A stretch of 64,000 bases of DNA from Pseudomonas sp. RIT-562 (GCF_026241895.1 NZ_JAPJIV010000014.1:103650-167649), one strand, 5' to 3'. Positions 34,450 to 43,249 are shown, numbered from the stretch's first letter. The notes: a model not told the origin generated them from the sequence alone. Numbers and translations are program-made.

Positions 34450-35289
34450 TCAGTAAGCCTTGCCAGTCTTGTAGAAGTTCTCGAAGCAGAAGTTGGTTGC
34501 CTCGATGTAGCCTTCAGCGCCACCGCAGTCAAAACGCTTGCCTTTGAACTTGTAGGCAATCACGCAACCGTTTTTGGCCTGCTTCATCAGGGCGTCGGTG
34601 ATTTGGATCTCGCCGCCTTTGCCTGGTTCGGTCTGCTTGATCAGGTCGAAAATATCCGGGGTCAGGATGTAGCGACCGATGATCGCCAGGTTCGACGGAG
34701 CGTCTTCCGGTGCTGGTTTTTCGACCATGTTGCGCACGCGGTACAAATCATCGGCGATCAGTTCGCCGGCGATCACGCCGTACTTGTTGGTTTCCTGCGG
34801 GTCCACTTCCTGGATCGCCACGATGGTGCAGCGATACTGCTCGTACAGCTTGACCATCTGGGTCAGGACGCCGTCGCCTTCGAGGTTGACGCACAAGTCG
34901 TCCGCCAGCACTACCGCGAACGGTTCGTCGCCGATCAGCGGGCGGCCGGTCAGAATGGCGTGGCCCAGGCCTTTCATTTCAGTCTGGCGAGTGTAGGAGA
35001 ACGAGCACTCGTCCAGCAGTTTGCGGATACCAACCAGGTATTTTTCCTTGTCGGTGCCCTTGATCTGGTTTTCCAGCTCGTAGCTGATGTCAAAGTGGTC
35101 TTCCAGCGCGCGTTTGCCGCGGCCGGTCACGATGGAGATTTCGGTCAACCCAGCGTCCAGGGCTTCTTCAACGCCGTACTGGATCAGTGGCTTGTTTACC
35201 ACCGGCAGCATTTCCTTGGGCATGGCTTTAGTCGCTGGCAGGAAGCGAGTACCGTAACCGGCTGCTGGGAACAAGCATTTCTTGATCAT
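34450..35289 (-). CDS. galU: UTP-glucose-1-phosphate uridylyltransferase
   Basis: A 279-aa nucleotidyltransferase making UDP-glucose for lipopolysaccharide core, exopolysaccharide and trehalose pathways. The N-terminal signature KKCLFPAAGYGTRFLPATKAMPKEMLP contains the nucleotide-binding glycine-rich loop; VVLADDL gives the metal-site Asp, and the sugar-site Glu/Lys regions (NMVEKP, GQ/KGG) are present. AAGGAC precedes ATG 35289. It is monocistronic with its own terminator. Confidence 0.97.
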   Translation of the reverse strand: MIKKCLFPAAGYGTRFLPATKAMPKEMLPVVNKPLIQYGVEEALDAGLTEISIVTGRGKRALEDHFDISYELENQIKGTDKEKYLVGIRKLLDECSFSYTRQTEMKGLGHAILTGRPLIGDEPFAVVLADDLCVNLEGDGVLTQMVKLYEQYRCTIVAIQEVDPQETNKYGVIAGELIADDLYRVRNMVEKPAPEDAPSNLAIIGRYILTPDIFDLIKQTEPGKGGEIQITDALMKQAKNGCVIAYKFKGKRFDCGGAEGYIEATNFCFENFYKTGKAY

Positions 35290-35527
35290 AAAAGTCCTTG
35301 TAAGGGCTGTGTGTACGAGTTTCGGCGCAGTCTAATCAGGCGGCGGGCACCTTACAATGCCCCGCGCTGGCTAACCGATGCCATCATAGAGAAATATTCT
35401 GTCGGATAGTTCCCCGGAACCGTCCGCCTTCTATAGATAGCAGATCACATCCCCGGCGCCCATCAACACCCGACGAAGGCATTTGGCGCTATCATTGCGC
35501 AATTGAACCAGCCAACGAGGCAGATAG

Positions 35528-35719
35528 ATGTCGGAAGTAAAAATTGTCAACGGATACCAGATCAAGCAAATCAAGCCGGGCGAATGGCGAGTAGCCGGTG
35601 CCAACGGTGAAGATACCGGCGCGGGAACGTTTCCGACCGAAGCGATGGCGATCGAGGTGGCCTCGGTGCTGGAGCTGGAACACGCGAGCACTGGCAAACG
35701 CGGTAAAGACAAGCGCTGA
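35528..35719 (+). CDS. Small conserved-type protein, function unknown (63 aa)
   Basis: ATG 35528 has GAGG upstream. The sequence MSEVKIVNGYQIKQIKPGEW, then VAGANGEDTGAGTFPTEAMAIEVASVLE, ends in a basic tail (GKRGKDKR). The codon bias matches its neighbours and a good terminator follows, so it is a real gene. I recognise no domain; the charged tail hints at nucleic-acid or ribosome contact but this is speculative. Confidence 0.75.
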   Translation: MSEVKIVNGYQIKQIKPGEWRVAGANGEDTGAGTFPTEAMAIEVASVLELEHASTGKRGKDKR

Positions 35720-35736
35720 TAAGAGTTAGTCGCGCC

Positions 35737-35763
35737 AAGCCCTGCTTCACGCAGGGCTTTTTT
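35737..35763 (+). terminator. Intrinsic terminator of the 63-aa gene
   Basis: AAGCCCTGC-TTCAC-GCAGGGCTT followed by TTTT, 17 bp after the stop codon. The arms are nearly identical to those of the mvaU terminator. Confidence 0.92.
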
Positions 35764-35857
35764 ACGAAAAGAACGTAATAGAGTGGCCTTTGGCTATAAC
35801 CTTTTGATGCCAGCGCTGTCACAGGCTTAGCCCCATCATCCTGACGACGACAACGAC

Positions 35858-36139
35858 ATGAATAAATTTTTGCCACTGATTGCAGCATTGGCCCTGAGCG
35901 GCTGCGCCACCTCCGAAACCACCTACCTCAACAACGGGGAACAAGGGCTGGCCATCGATTGCTCCGGGGAAGCCAATTCCTGGGCGACCTGCTATGAGAA
36001 AGCCGATGCATCCTGCGCCGGTACCGGCTACCGCATCGTCGGCACCGACGGTACGCCGTCGTTGAAGGAAAGCGACAAGACCCTCGGGGTAGACGTCGGC
36101 AACTTCAAGAACCGCAGCGTCGTAGTGGTCTGCAAGTAA
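35858..36139 (+). CDS. Small predicted lipoprotein
   Basis: A 93-aa protein with signal MNKFLPLIAALALSGCATSE; the lipobox is LSGC. The Ser after the lipid Cys spacing (CATS) gives no inner-membrane Asp+2 signal, so outer-membrane sorting is expected. The mature part has four cysteines (IDCSGE, ATCYEKAD, ASCAGTGYRI, VVVCK), probably two disulfides. GTGYRIVG recalls small envelope proteins of pseudomonads. Function unknown. Confidence 0.82.
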   Translation: MNKFLPLIAALALSGCATSETTYLNNGEQGLAIDCSGEANSWATCYEKADASCAGTGYRIVGTDGTPSLKESDKTLGVDVGNFKNRSVVVVCK

Positions 36140-36150
36140 GGCGCCCTGCC

Positions 36151-36381
36151 CTACATGTGGATTTCCGCAAATTTGATCCCGAGGCCGCGCACGGTCTCGA
36201 TCAGATCGTCCAGGCGACTGAAGGACTCGACTTCGTCATTGTCATCCACCAGGAAGTAACTGCGCCCGGCGCTCTTCTTGAAGAACACGATCCACTCCCC
36301 CGAATTCGCTGGATTCTGAATCACGTGGGTAGCCGAAATATGCCCTTCGGCGTGACGCTCCCGTACCTGCTCTCGCTTCAT
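36151..36381 (-). CDS. Small conserved-type protein, function unknown (76 aa)
   Basis: ATG 36381 has GGAG upstream. MKREQVRERHAEGHISATHV is followed by WIVFFKKSAGRSYFLVDDNDEVESFSRLDDLIETVRGLGIKFAEIHM. The predicted beta-strands and final helix suggest a small compact cytoplasmic fold. No family is recognised. Confidence 0.72.
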   Translation of the reverse strand: MKREQVRERHAEGHISATHVIQNPANSGEWIVFFKKSAGRSYFLVDDNDEVESFSRLDDLIETVRGLGIKFAEIHM

Positions 36382-36454
36382 GCTCGACTCCAGAAATGAC
36401 AATGCCGCCAAAGCGACGCTATGGCGGCATCAGTGCTGACAGGGCGGCATTCTA

Positions 36455-36811
36455 TCAGCCGGAAATGCAGGCAGTCGCAGCATTGCGTACATCCCAGGGG
36501 CGCAACGGCACATTGGAGATGCGCTCGTGCAGCTTGATGCTGCTGCCAGTGGAACGATCTTCGATGTCAAACACCGCGGCCGGCCCAGAAGAAAACTTCT
36601 GCGGCACGATCACCCGCACGCCATCCTTCTGCGGCTCGACCTGCAGGGCGCCACGGCTGCTGGCGAGCTTCTCGGTCAGGCACTGCGCATACTCATGGGG
36701 CTTTTTGCCGGAGATCACGCTCATGGTCGGCAGCGTTTCATTAATCTCCGAGACACTCGCACAACCACTGACCACCAACGACAACGGCAGGAACCATACA
36801 CCCCACTTCAT
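36455..36811 (-). CDS. Predicted lipoprotein, function unknown
   Basis: ATG 36811 (MKWGVWFLPLSLVVSGCASVSEIN) has a strong GGAGG upstream and a lipobox VSGC; longer readings upstream lack these. The 118-aa protein has HEYAQCLTEKLAS, VIVPQKFSSGPAAVFDIED and TACISG, with one disulfide possible. It resembles small outer-membrane lipoproteins common in Pseudomonas. Function unknown. Confidence 0.78.
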   Translation of the reverse strand: MKWGVWFLPLSLVVSGCASVSEINETLPTMSVISGKKPHEYAQCLTEKLASSRGALQVEPQKDGVRVIVPQKFSSGPAAVFDIEDRSTGSSIKLHERISNVPLRPWDVRNAATACISG

Positions 36812-37023
36812 ACAAAACCTCCGATAAAGACCCTCCGACAGCACAAATGCTGTTTTTCTCCGAGGCTCACTGCGTTTATTGCTCATGGATGGCCAAATAA
36901 CTGGTTTTAATTGGCAAAGTGCACCATGGCGACCGGATAATAACCTGTTCGGGCTGATAAACTGCGCCAATCGCCCAAGCTATCGTTTTGATTTAGTAGA
37001 AAAAGCCCTTCTGGAGGCGCCTC

Positions 37024-37326
37024 ATGAAATTTATCCACCAGCGCGAGCACCTCAACGAAGACGACATCGTCGTCATTCAATGCTCGCAAACCTGCAACAT
37101 CCGCCTGATGAACGACGCCAACTTCCGCAGCTTCAAGAATGGCGGTCGCCACACCTATCACGGCGGCGCCTTTGACACGTTCCCGGCGCGCATCACGGCA
37201 CCGAGCACCGGTTTCTGGAACATCACCATCGACACGGTGAGCAACCGGGCGATCAGCGTGACCCGCAAGCCGAACCTCACGCACTCGATCAAGATCATCC
37301 GCCGCTCCAGCTCGAAACTGAGCTGA
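37024..37326 (+). CDS. DUF1883-family protein
   Basis: A 100-aa protein (MKFIHQREHLNEDDIVVIQCSQTCNIRLMNDANF...NGGRHTYHGGAFDTFPARITAPSTGFWNITID) with the beta-rich DUF1883 pattern. GGAGGCG precedes the ATG. Proteins of this family are small, cytoplasmic and uncharacterised. It is followed by a 58-aa ORF on the same strand. Confidence 0.85.
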   Translation: MKFIHQREHLNEDDIVVIQCSQTCNIRLMNDANFRSFKNGGRHTYHGGAFDTFPARITAPSTGFWNITIDTVSNRAISVTRKPNLTHSIKIIRRSSSKLS

Positions 37327-37355
37327 GTGGCATTTCCACTTACGAATTTGCAGGT

Positions 37356-37532
37356 ATGAACGTGGCCCAGACGACCAAGTACGTCATCAAATACAAGCTC
37401 AACGGCGAACGCCGGTTCGAGTTCGCCCAGCTTGAAAACGGCACCGCCGAAGAAGCCAAGGCTGCGCTGGACGCGATCCACGGCCAGGGCGAAGATGTCA
37501 TCAGCGAGATCAGCGTGAGCAAGGCGCTGTAA
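37356..37532 (+). CDS. Small ORF of 58 aa between the DUF1883 gene and alkB
   Basis: ATG 37356 opens MNVAQTTKYVIKYKLNGERR, then FEFAQLENGTAEEAKAALDAIHGQGEDVISEISVSKAL. It has a clear beta-strand then helix pattern and GC-rich third positions like its neighbours, so coding is likely. The Shine-Dalgarno sequence is weak (CAGGT directly before the ATG). No family is recognised. Confidence 0.65.
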   Translation: MNVAQTTKYVIKYKLNGERRFEFAQLENGTAEEAKAALDAIHGQGEDVISEISVSKAL

Positions 37533-37563
37533 CGCAGTTCATCGTCACGATGGGTTATGACCA

Positions 37564-38229
37564 ATGAGCCCTTTGAATCTGGATCTGTTCGCCGATCACG
37601 AACCTGTGCAACCGCCCAAGCGCGAGCAGATCGCCGAACAATCGTGGGTGCTGCGCGGCTTTGTCCTGCCCTGGCTCGAGCGCCTGCTGCCGGAACTCGA
37701 CGCAGTGCTCGCCGCCGCGCCGTTTCGGCAGATGGTCACCCCCGGTGGTTTTACCATGTCAGCCGCCCTGAGCAGCTGCGGCACCTGGGGTTGGACCACT
37801 GACCGCAGCGGCTATCGCTACACCCGTCATGACCCGGCGAACGGCAAACCCTGGCCGCCCATGCCCGATGGCTTTTTCCAGCTCGCCCAGGCCGCGGCAC
37901 TGCAAGCAGGTTTTGCCGGCTTCGTCCCTGACTCCTGCCTGATCAATCGGTACGCCCCCGGGGCCAAGATGTCGCTGCACCAGGACAAGGACGAAACCTC
38001 CATGGCGGCGCCCATTGTCTCAGTGTCCCTCGGACTGCCGGCGGTGTTCCTGTTTGGCGGATTCGAACGAAGTGACAAGTGTCAGCGGGTGTCATTGCTG
38101 CATGGCGATGTCGTGGTGTGGGGCGGCGTCGATCGCTTGCGCTATCACGGAGTATTGCCAATCAAGCACGGCCACCATCCCCAGCTCGGGGAGCAGCGCA
38201 TCAACTTCACCTTCCGCGCCGCCCGGTGA
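37564..38229 (+). CDS. alkB: AlkB, DNA oxidative demethylase
   Basis: A 221-aa Fe(II)/2-oxoglutarate dioxygenase that removes methyl groups from 1-methyladenine and 3-methylcytosine in DNA. The iron triad is His139 and Asp141 (SLHQDKDE) and His195 (RYHGV); 2-oxoglutarate is anchored by Arg212 and the RxNxTFR motif (QRINFTFR). The substrate-side motif NRYAPGAKMSLH is intact. It lies 87 bp upstream of ada, making an alkylation-repair pair that Ada would be expected to induce. Confidence 0.96.
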   Translation: MSPLNLDLFADHEPVQPPKREQIAEQSWVLRGFVLPWLERLLPELDAVLAAAPFRQMVTPGGFTMSAALSSCGTWGWTTDRSGYRYTRHDPANGKPWPPMPDGFFQLAQAAALQAGFAGFVPDSCLINRYAPGAKMSLHQDKDETSMAAPIVSVSLGLPAVFLFGGFERSDKCQRVSLLHGDVVVWGGVDRLRYHGVLPIKHGHHPQLGEQRINFTFRAAR

Positions 38230-38316
38230 ATCTTTCGAGTTCAACCGCAAGGCGCGGAGTGTTGTATCTCGCTCGACGTATTAGTCTGGATCAAACACTT
38301 CAATGCAGGTGAAGCC

Positions 38317-39414
38317 ATGACCACTCCTTCGACTATCGCCATCGAGGACGATCCCCGCTGGGCTGCGGTGGTCGCACGGGATCCGCGCGCCGACGGGCAA
38401 TTCGTCTATGCGGTGAAAACCACGGGCATCTATTGCCGCCCCAGCAGCCTGGCGCGTTTACCCAAACCGCAGAATGTGCTGTTCTTCGACACGGCCGAGC
38501 AAGCCCAGGCAGCCGGTTTTCGCCCAAGCAAAAGGGCCGCGAAAGACCAGAGTGAGCTCGCCGCGCAACATGCCGCGACGGTGGCTGCGGCCTGCCGCCA
38601 GATCGAAGCCGCTGAGGATTTGCCTGCGCTGGGTCAACTCGCCGCCGCCGCAGCCATGAGCAGTTTTCACTTCCATCGAGTGTTCAAGGCTGTCACCGGC
38701 CTGACTCCCAAGGGTTATGCAGCGGCGTATCGTGCGCGCAAGGTGCGTGAGCGCTTGGCCGATGGCGGCTCGGTGACGGACGCGCTGTATGACGCGGGGT
38801 TCAACTCCAATAGCCGCTTTTATGCTGCAGCAGACCAGGTACTGGGCATGAAGCCGGCCGATTACCGCGCCGCCGGACAGAACAATGACATCCGATTTGC
38901 CGTGGGCCAGTGTTCGCTGGGGGCGATTCTGGTGGCGCAGAGCGCGCGCGGAGTGTGCGCGATCCTCCTGGGTGACGATCCGCATCAGCTGGTGTGCGAC
39001 CTGCAGGATCGGTTCCGGCAGGCCAATCTGCTGGGGGCTGATTTGGAATTTGAGCAGTTGATTGCCAAGGTCGTCGGTTTTATCGAGGCTCCCGCCCTGG
39101 GCCTGGATTTGCCCCTGGATGTGCGCGGTACGGCGTTTCAGGAACGGGTTTGGCAGGCGTTGCGGGAGATTCCGCTGGGCAGTACGGCCAGCTACGCCGA
39201 GATCGCCCAGCGCATCGGCGCCCCCAAAGCCTTTCGGGCGGTGGCCCAGGCTTGCGGCGCGAATCATCTGGCGGTGGCCATTCCTTGTCATCGAGTGGTG
39301 CGCAGTGATGGGGATCTTTCGGGGTACCGGTGGGGAGTGGAGCGTAAGCGCGATTTGCTGGAACGCGAGGCGCTTGCCGTTACACCGGTGGGACATCCAA
39401 GCGGCGGGATATGA
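38317..39414 (+). CDS. ada: Ada-type regulator/O6-methylguanine methyltransferase with a degenerate zinc site
   Basis: A 365-aa protein with the domain order of Ada: N-terminal phosphotriester domain (about 8-75), AraC-type HTH (about 85-185), then the methyltransferase domain (about 190-355) with acceptor Cys324 in AIPCHRVV. In E. coli Ada four cysteines (38, 42, 69, 72) hold zinc and sense methylphosphotriesters. Here only the first survives (Cys40 in GIYCRPSSL); the others are Ser44, Ser71 and Ala74 (FRPSKRAAK). O6-alkylguanine repair should work, but methylation-triggered activation may not. It lies downstream of alkB. Confidence 0.92.
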   Translation: MTTPSTIAIEDDPRWAAVVARDPRADGQFVYAVKTTGIYCRPSSLARLPKPQNVLFFDTAEQAQAAGFRPSKRAAKDQSELAAQHAATVAAACRQIEAAEDLPALGQLAAAAAMSSFHFHRVFKAVTGLTPKGYAAAYRARKVRERLADGGSVTDALYDAGFNSNSRFYAAADQVLGMKPADYRAAGQNNDIRFAVGQCSLGAILVAQSARGVCAILLGDDPHQLVCDLQDRFRQANLLGADLEFEQLIAKVVGFIEAPALGLDLPLDVRGTAFQERVWQALREIPLGSTASYAEIAQRIGAPKAFRAVAQACGANHLAVAIPCHRVVRSDGDLSGYRWGVERKRDLLEREALAVTPVGHPSGGI

Positions 39415-39524
39415 AAACCTCTGGGAGCAAAAGGCGACTCGCTGGCTGGCCTTGGCCCAGCCATTGCTGGTACAAATTCCACCCGACCGTCCCTGCCCTG
39501 TTCACCTGCCGGAGAGCCCCTAAA

Positions 39525-40586
39525 ATGAGTCAATGGCCCGACACCCGAATTCTTGACCTGCTTGGCATCGAACTGCCGATCATCCAGGCGCCCATGGCGG
39601 GCGCGACCGGTGCGGCCATGGTGATCGCCGCGAGTAACGCGGGAGGGCTGGGGTCGATGCCTGCCGCCATGTTGAGCACCGATCAACTGCGCGAAGAACT
39701 CAAGGCGATCCGCGCGCAAACCCAGCGCCCCATCAACGTGAATTTTTTCTGCCATCAGCCACCTGTGGCCGATGAACAGCGCGCCCGGGACTGGAAAAAT
39801 CTGCTCGAACCCTACTACCGTGAACTGGGGTTGGACTTCGATGCGCCGACCCCGGTATCCAACCGCGCGCCGTTTGATAACGCCACCTGCGAAGTGGTCG
39901 AGGAACTGCGCCCGGAGGTGGTGAGTTTCCATTTTGGCCTGCCGGAACAATCCCTGCTCGACCGCGTCAAGGCCACTGGCGCCAAGGTGCTGTCGTCAGC
40001 CACGACTGTCGAAGAGGCGATCTGGCTGGAGCAGCATGGCTGCGACGCGATCATCGCCATGGGCAACGAAGCGGGTGGTCACCGCGGGATTTTTCTCAGC
40101 GATGACGTCAGCAGCCAGGTTGGCACATTCGCCCTGGTGCCGCAGATTGTCGATGCGGTGAAAGTCCCGGTGATCGCGGCAGGCGGCATCAGTGATGCTC
40201 GCGGCGTGGCAGCGGCGTTCATGCTGGGGGCCAGTGCGGTGCAGGTCGGCACGGCTTATCTGTTTACCCCGGAAGCCAAGGTCAGCGCGTCCCACCACAA
40301 GGCACTGCGCACGGCCAAGGAAAGCGAAACAGCGTTGACCAATATTTTCACCGGCCGCCCGGCTCGGGGCATCCTTAATCGAGTGATGCGCGAGCTGGGG
40401 CCGATGAGCGACAAGGCGCCCGCCTTTCCGCTCGCAGGCGGCGCGTTGATGCCATTGCGGGCGAAGGGTGAAGCGGATTTCAGCAACCTGTGGGCGGGTC
40501 AGGCGTTTACGCTGGGGGTGGAGATGAGCACCGCAGACCTGACGCGACAGCTGGCCGAGGAAGGCTTGGCGAAGCTGAAACGCTGA
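39525..40586 (+). CDS. Nitronate monooxygenase family flavoprotein
   Basis: A 353-aa FMN-dependent TIM-barrel enzyme of the 2-nitropropane dioxygenase/NMO family. ATG 39525 (MSQWPDTRILDLLGIELPII) has GGAGAG upstream, and the gene begins 110 bp after ada. Typical blocks are QAPMAGATGAAMV, NVNFFCHQPP, GNEAGGHRG (with the active-site-region His), VIAAGGISDARG and GASAVQVGTAYL for FMN phosphate binding. It oxidises alkyl nitronates such as propionate 3-nitronate; the exact substrate is not readable. Confidence 0.9.
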   Translation: MSQWPDTRILDLLGIELPIIQAPMAGATGAAMVIAASNAGGLGSMPAAMLSTDQLREELKAIRAQTQRPINVNFFCHQPPVADEQRARDWKNLLEPYYRELGLDFDAPTPVSNRAPFDNATCEVVEELRPEVVSFHFGLPEQSLLDRVKATGAKVLSSATTVEEAIWLEQHGCDAIIAMGNEAGGHRGIFLSDDVSSQVGTFALVPQIVDAVKVPVIAAGGISDARGVAAAFMLGASAVQVGTAYLFTPEAKVSASHHKALRTAKESETALTNIFTGRPARGILNRVMRELGPMSDKAPAFPLAGGALMPLRAKGEADFSNLWAGQAFTLGVEMSTADLTRQLAEEGLAKLKR

Positions 40587-40655
40587 CGCCCGGCTGGGGC
40601 TGCCAACGATATTGCGAGGATCATGTATACAATCGTGTTCCGTTTGCAGGCATTT

Positions 40656-40679
40656 CGCTATATATTTCGCTACATAGCG
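40656..40679. promoter_or_regulatory. ModE-type molybdate operator
   Basis: CGCTATATA-TTTCGC-TACATAGCG: 9-bp arms, 8 of 9 matching, with a 6-bp spacer. It matches the layout of the ModE box upstream of modA in other bacteria. It lies 38 bp before the modA start, so molybdate-bound ModE would repress the operon. No modE gene is in the window. Confidence 0.8.
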
Positions 40680-40717
40680 CTTAAGCCCCTCTGCCATACC
40701 TGCCCTCGGAGCCGTTC

Positions 40718-41485
40718 ATGACACTTCGCGCCTCACGTTTCGCCTCTACCGCCCTAACCAGCCTGCTGGCCGTGTTCGCGTTGGGCTCGGCCCATGCCGA
40801 CGAAGTGCAGGTCGCCGTCGCGGCCAATTTCACTGCGCCCGTCCAGGCGCTCGCTGCCGATTTCGAGAAAGATACCGGGCACAAGCTGGTCGCTGCCTAT
40901 GGCGCAACCGGCCAGTTCTACGCCCAGATCAAGAATGGCGCGCCCTTCGAAGTGTTCCTGTCGGCCGATGACAGTACTCCGCAGAAACTTGAAGCAGAAG
41001 GCGATACCGTCAAGGGTTCGCGCTTCACCTACGCAATCGGCACCCTGGCGTTGTGGTCGGCCAAGGAAGGCTACGTCGACAGCAAGGGCGAGGTCCTGAG
41101 CAAAAACCAGTACCAACACCTTTCCATTGCCAACCCGAAAGCCGCCCCATACGGCCTGGCCGCCACTCAGGTGCTGGCCAAGCTGGGCCTGACCGATCAG
41201 GTCAAAGCCAAGCTGGTCGAAGGCCAGAACATCACCCAGGCCTACCAGTTCGTATCTACCGGCAACGCCGAACTCGGTTTCGTCGCGTTGTCGCAGATCT
41301 ACAAGGACGGCAAAGTCACCGGCGGCTCGGCCTGGATCGTTCCGGCCGACATGCACGACCCGATCAAGCAGGACGCGGTGATCCTCAACAAAGGCAAGGA
41401 CAATCCTGCCGCCAAGGCACTGGTTGAATACCTCAAGGGGCCAAAAGCCGCTGCCGTTATCAAATCCTACGGTTATCAACTTTAA
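40718..41485 (+). CDS. modA: Molybdate ABC transporter, periplasmic binding protein
   Basis: A 255-aa protein with Sec signal MTLRASRFASTALTSLLAVFALGSAHA. The mature part opens DEVQVAVAANFTAPVQAL, placing the oxyanion-binding Asn/Ser region near the N-terminus. FYAQIKNGAPFEVFLSAD and TYAIGTLALWS are typical of ModA. It delivers molybdate or tungstate to ModB. The ATG has GGAG upstream; a ModE-type box precedes it. Confidence 0.96.
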   Translation: MTLRASRFASTALTSLLAVFALGSAHADEVQVAVAANFTAPVQALAADFEKDTGHKLVAAYGATGQFYAQIKNGAPFEVFLSADDSTPQKLEAEGDTVKGSRFTYAIGTLALWSAKEGYVDSKGEVLSKNQYQHLSIANPKAAPYGLAATQVLAKLGLTDQVKAKLVEGQNITQAYQFVSTGNAELGFVALSQIYKDGKVTGGSAWIVPADMHDPIKQDAVILNKGKDNPAAKALVEYLKGPKAAAVIKSYGYQL

Positions 41486-42166
41486 ATGAGCCTGACGAGT
41501 GCGGACTTTGCGGCGATCTGGCTGACGCTGAAACTGGCGTCGCTGACGACGCTGATCCTGCTGGTGATCGGCACTCCGATTGCGTTGTGGCTGTCGCGCA
41601 CCACTTCCTGGCTGCGCGGGCCGGTCGGGGCGATCGTCGCCCTGCCCCTGGTCCTGCCGCCCACCGTCATCGGTTTCTACCTGTTGCTGGCGCTGGGCCC
41701 CCACGGCTTCGTCGGCCAATTCACCCAATCCCTCGGGCTGGGCACCCTCACCTTCAGTTTTGCAGGCCTGGTGATCGGCTCGGTGCTCTATTCCATGCCG
41801 TTCGTGGTGCAACCCCTGCAAAACACTTTTTCGGCGATCGGCACGCGCCCACTCGAAGTCGCGGCAACACTGCGGGCCAATCCCTGGGACACATTTTTCA
41901 GCGTGATCCTGCCCCTGGCACGCCCCGGTTTTATTACTGCGGCCATTCTCGGGTTTGCCCACACGGTCGGTGAGTTCGGTGTAGTGCTGATGATCGGGGG
42001 CAACATTCCTGACAAAACCCGAGTGGTCTCGGTGCAGATCTACGATCACGTCGAAGCCATGGAATATGCCCAGGCCCATTGGCTGGCCGGGGCGATGCTG
42101 GTCTTTTCGTTTGCCGTGTTGCTGGCGCTCTACTCCAGCCGCAAAACCCGTGCGGGCTGGAGCTGA
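41486..42166 (+). CDS. modB: Molybdate ABC transporter permease
   Basis: A 226-aa inner-membrane permease with about five to six helices. It has PLVLPPTVIGFYLL and the EAA-type cytoplasmic loop EVAATLRANPWDTFFSVILPLARPGFITA, which contacts ModC. It starts on the base right after the modA stop codon, so translation is coupled. Confidence 0.96.
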   Translation: MSLTSADFAAIWLTLKLASLTTLILLVIGTPIALWLSRTTSWLRGPVGAIVALPLVLPPTVIGFYLLLALGPHGFVGQFTQSLGLGTLTFSFAGLVIGSVLYSMPFVVQPLQNTFSAIGTRPLEVAATLRANPWDTFFSVILPLARPGFITAAILGFAHTVGEFGVVLMIGGNIPDKTRVVSVQIYDHVEAMEYAQAHWLAGAMLVFSFAVLLALYSSRKTRAGWS

Positions 42167-42169
42167 TCG

Positions 42170-43249
42170 ATGATTGATATGCGCTTGAAACTGGACTACC
42201 CGGGGTTTGCCCTGGATGTCGACCTGCAACTGCCCGGCCGTGGAGTGACGGCGCTGTACGGTCACTCCGGCTCCGGCAAGACCACTTGCCTGCGTTGCAT
42301 CGCTGGCCTCGAGAAGGCGCAGCAGGGTTTTATCCAGGTCAACGATGAAGTCTGGCAGGACAGCGCGAAAAAGATTTTCGTGCCCGCGCACAAACGCGCC
42401 CTGGGCTACGTGTTCCAGGAGGCGAGCCTGTTTCCTCATCTTTCGGTGCTGGCCAATCTGCAGTTCGGCCTCAAGCGCATTCCACTGTCGCAGCGTCGGG
42501 TCGATATGGCGCACGCCACTGAGTTGCTCGGCATCGGCCACCTGCTTGAGCGTCATCCACTCAACCTGTCGGGCGGTGAACGCCAGCGCGTTGGCATCGC
42601 CCGAGCACTGCTGACCAGCCCAAGGCTGTTGCTGATGGACGAGCCACTGGCGGCGCTCGACAGCCAGCGCAAGAACGAGATCCTGCCGTACCTGCAGCGC
42701 CTGCACGACGAACTGGAAATTCCGCTGCTCTACGTCAGCCACTCGCAGGATGAAGTAGCGCGCCTGGCCGATCATATCGTCCTGCTAAGCGACGGCAAGG
42801 CCCTGGCGAGCGGCCCGATCGGCGCCACCCTGGCGCGTCTCGACCTGCCGCTGGCGCTGGGTGACGACGCCGGCGTGGTGATCGAGGGCCATGTCAGCGC
42901 CTACGATGCCGACTACCAGTTGTTAACGCTGCAACTGCCCGCCAGTGAGATGAGCATTCGGGTGGCGCACGCGCCGATGACCCAGGGCCAGGCGCTGCGG
43001 TGCAAGGTGCAGGCCCGGGATGTCAGCCTGAGCCTGCACAGCGCCGAGCACAGCAGCATTCTCAATCGCCTGCCGGTCACGGTGATCAGTGAAATGCCGG
43101 CGGACAATGGCGCTCACGTGTTGATCCGCCTGGAAGCTGGCGGCACTGCACTGCTGGCGCGCATTACCCGCTATTCCCGGGACCAGCTGGGCGTGCACCC
43201 CGGCCAGCAACTGTGGGCGCAGATCAAGGCGGTGGCGGTGCTGGCTTAA
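42170..43249 (+). CDS. modC: Molybdate ABC transporter ATP-binding protein
   Basis: A 359-aa ATPase. It has Walker A GHSGSGKTT, Q-loop FQEASLFPH, signature LSGGERQRVGIARALL and Walker B LLLMDEPLAALD, followed by the C-terminal molybdate-binding MOP/TOBE domain (about residues 290-355) that lets molybdate inhibit transport. It begins 3 bp after modB and ends the modABC operon. Confidence 0.96.
   Translation: MIDMRLKLDYPGFALDVDLQLPGRGVTALYGHSGSGKTTCLRCIAGLEKAQQGFIQVNDEVWQDSAKKIFVPAHKRALGYVFQEASLFPHLSVLANLQFGLKRIPLSQRRVDMAHATELLGIGHLLERHPLNLSGGERQRVGIARALLTSPRLLLMDEPLAALDSQRKNEILPYLQRLHDELEIPLLYVSHSQDEVARLADHIVLLSDGKALASGPIGATLARLDLPLALGDDAGVVIEGHVSAYDADYQLLTLQLPASEMSIRVAHAPMTQGQALRCKVQARDVSLSLHSAEHSSILNRLPVTVISEMPADNGAHVLIRLEAGGTALLARITRYSRDQLGVHPGQQLWAQIKAVAVLA

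Noticed and set aside
40754..42775. A 673-codon minus-strand frame opposite modABC
   Set aside because: Antisense to intact ABC transporter genes with a ModE-type operator; no recognisable domain.
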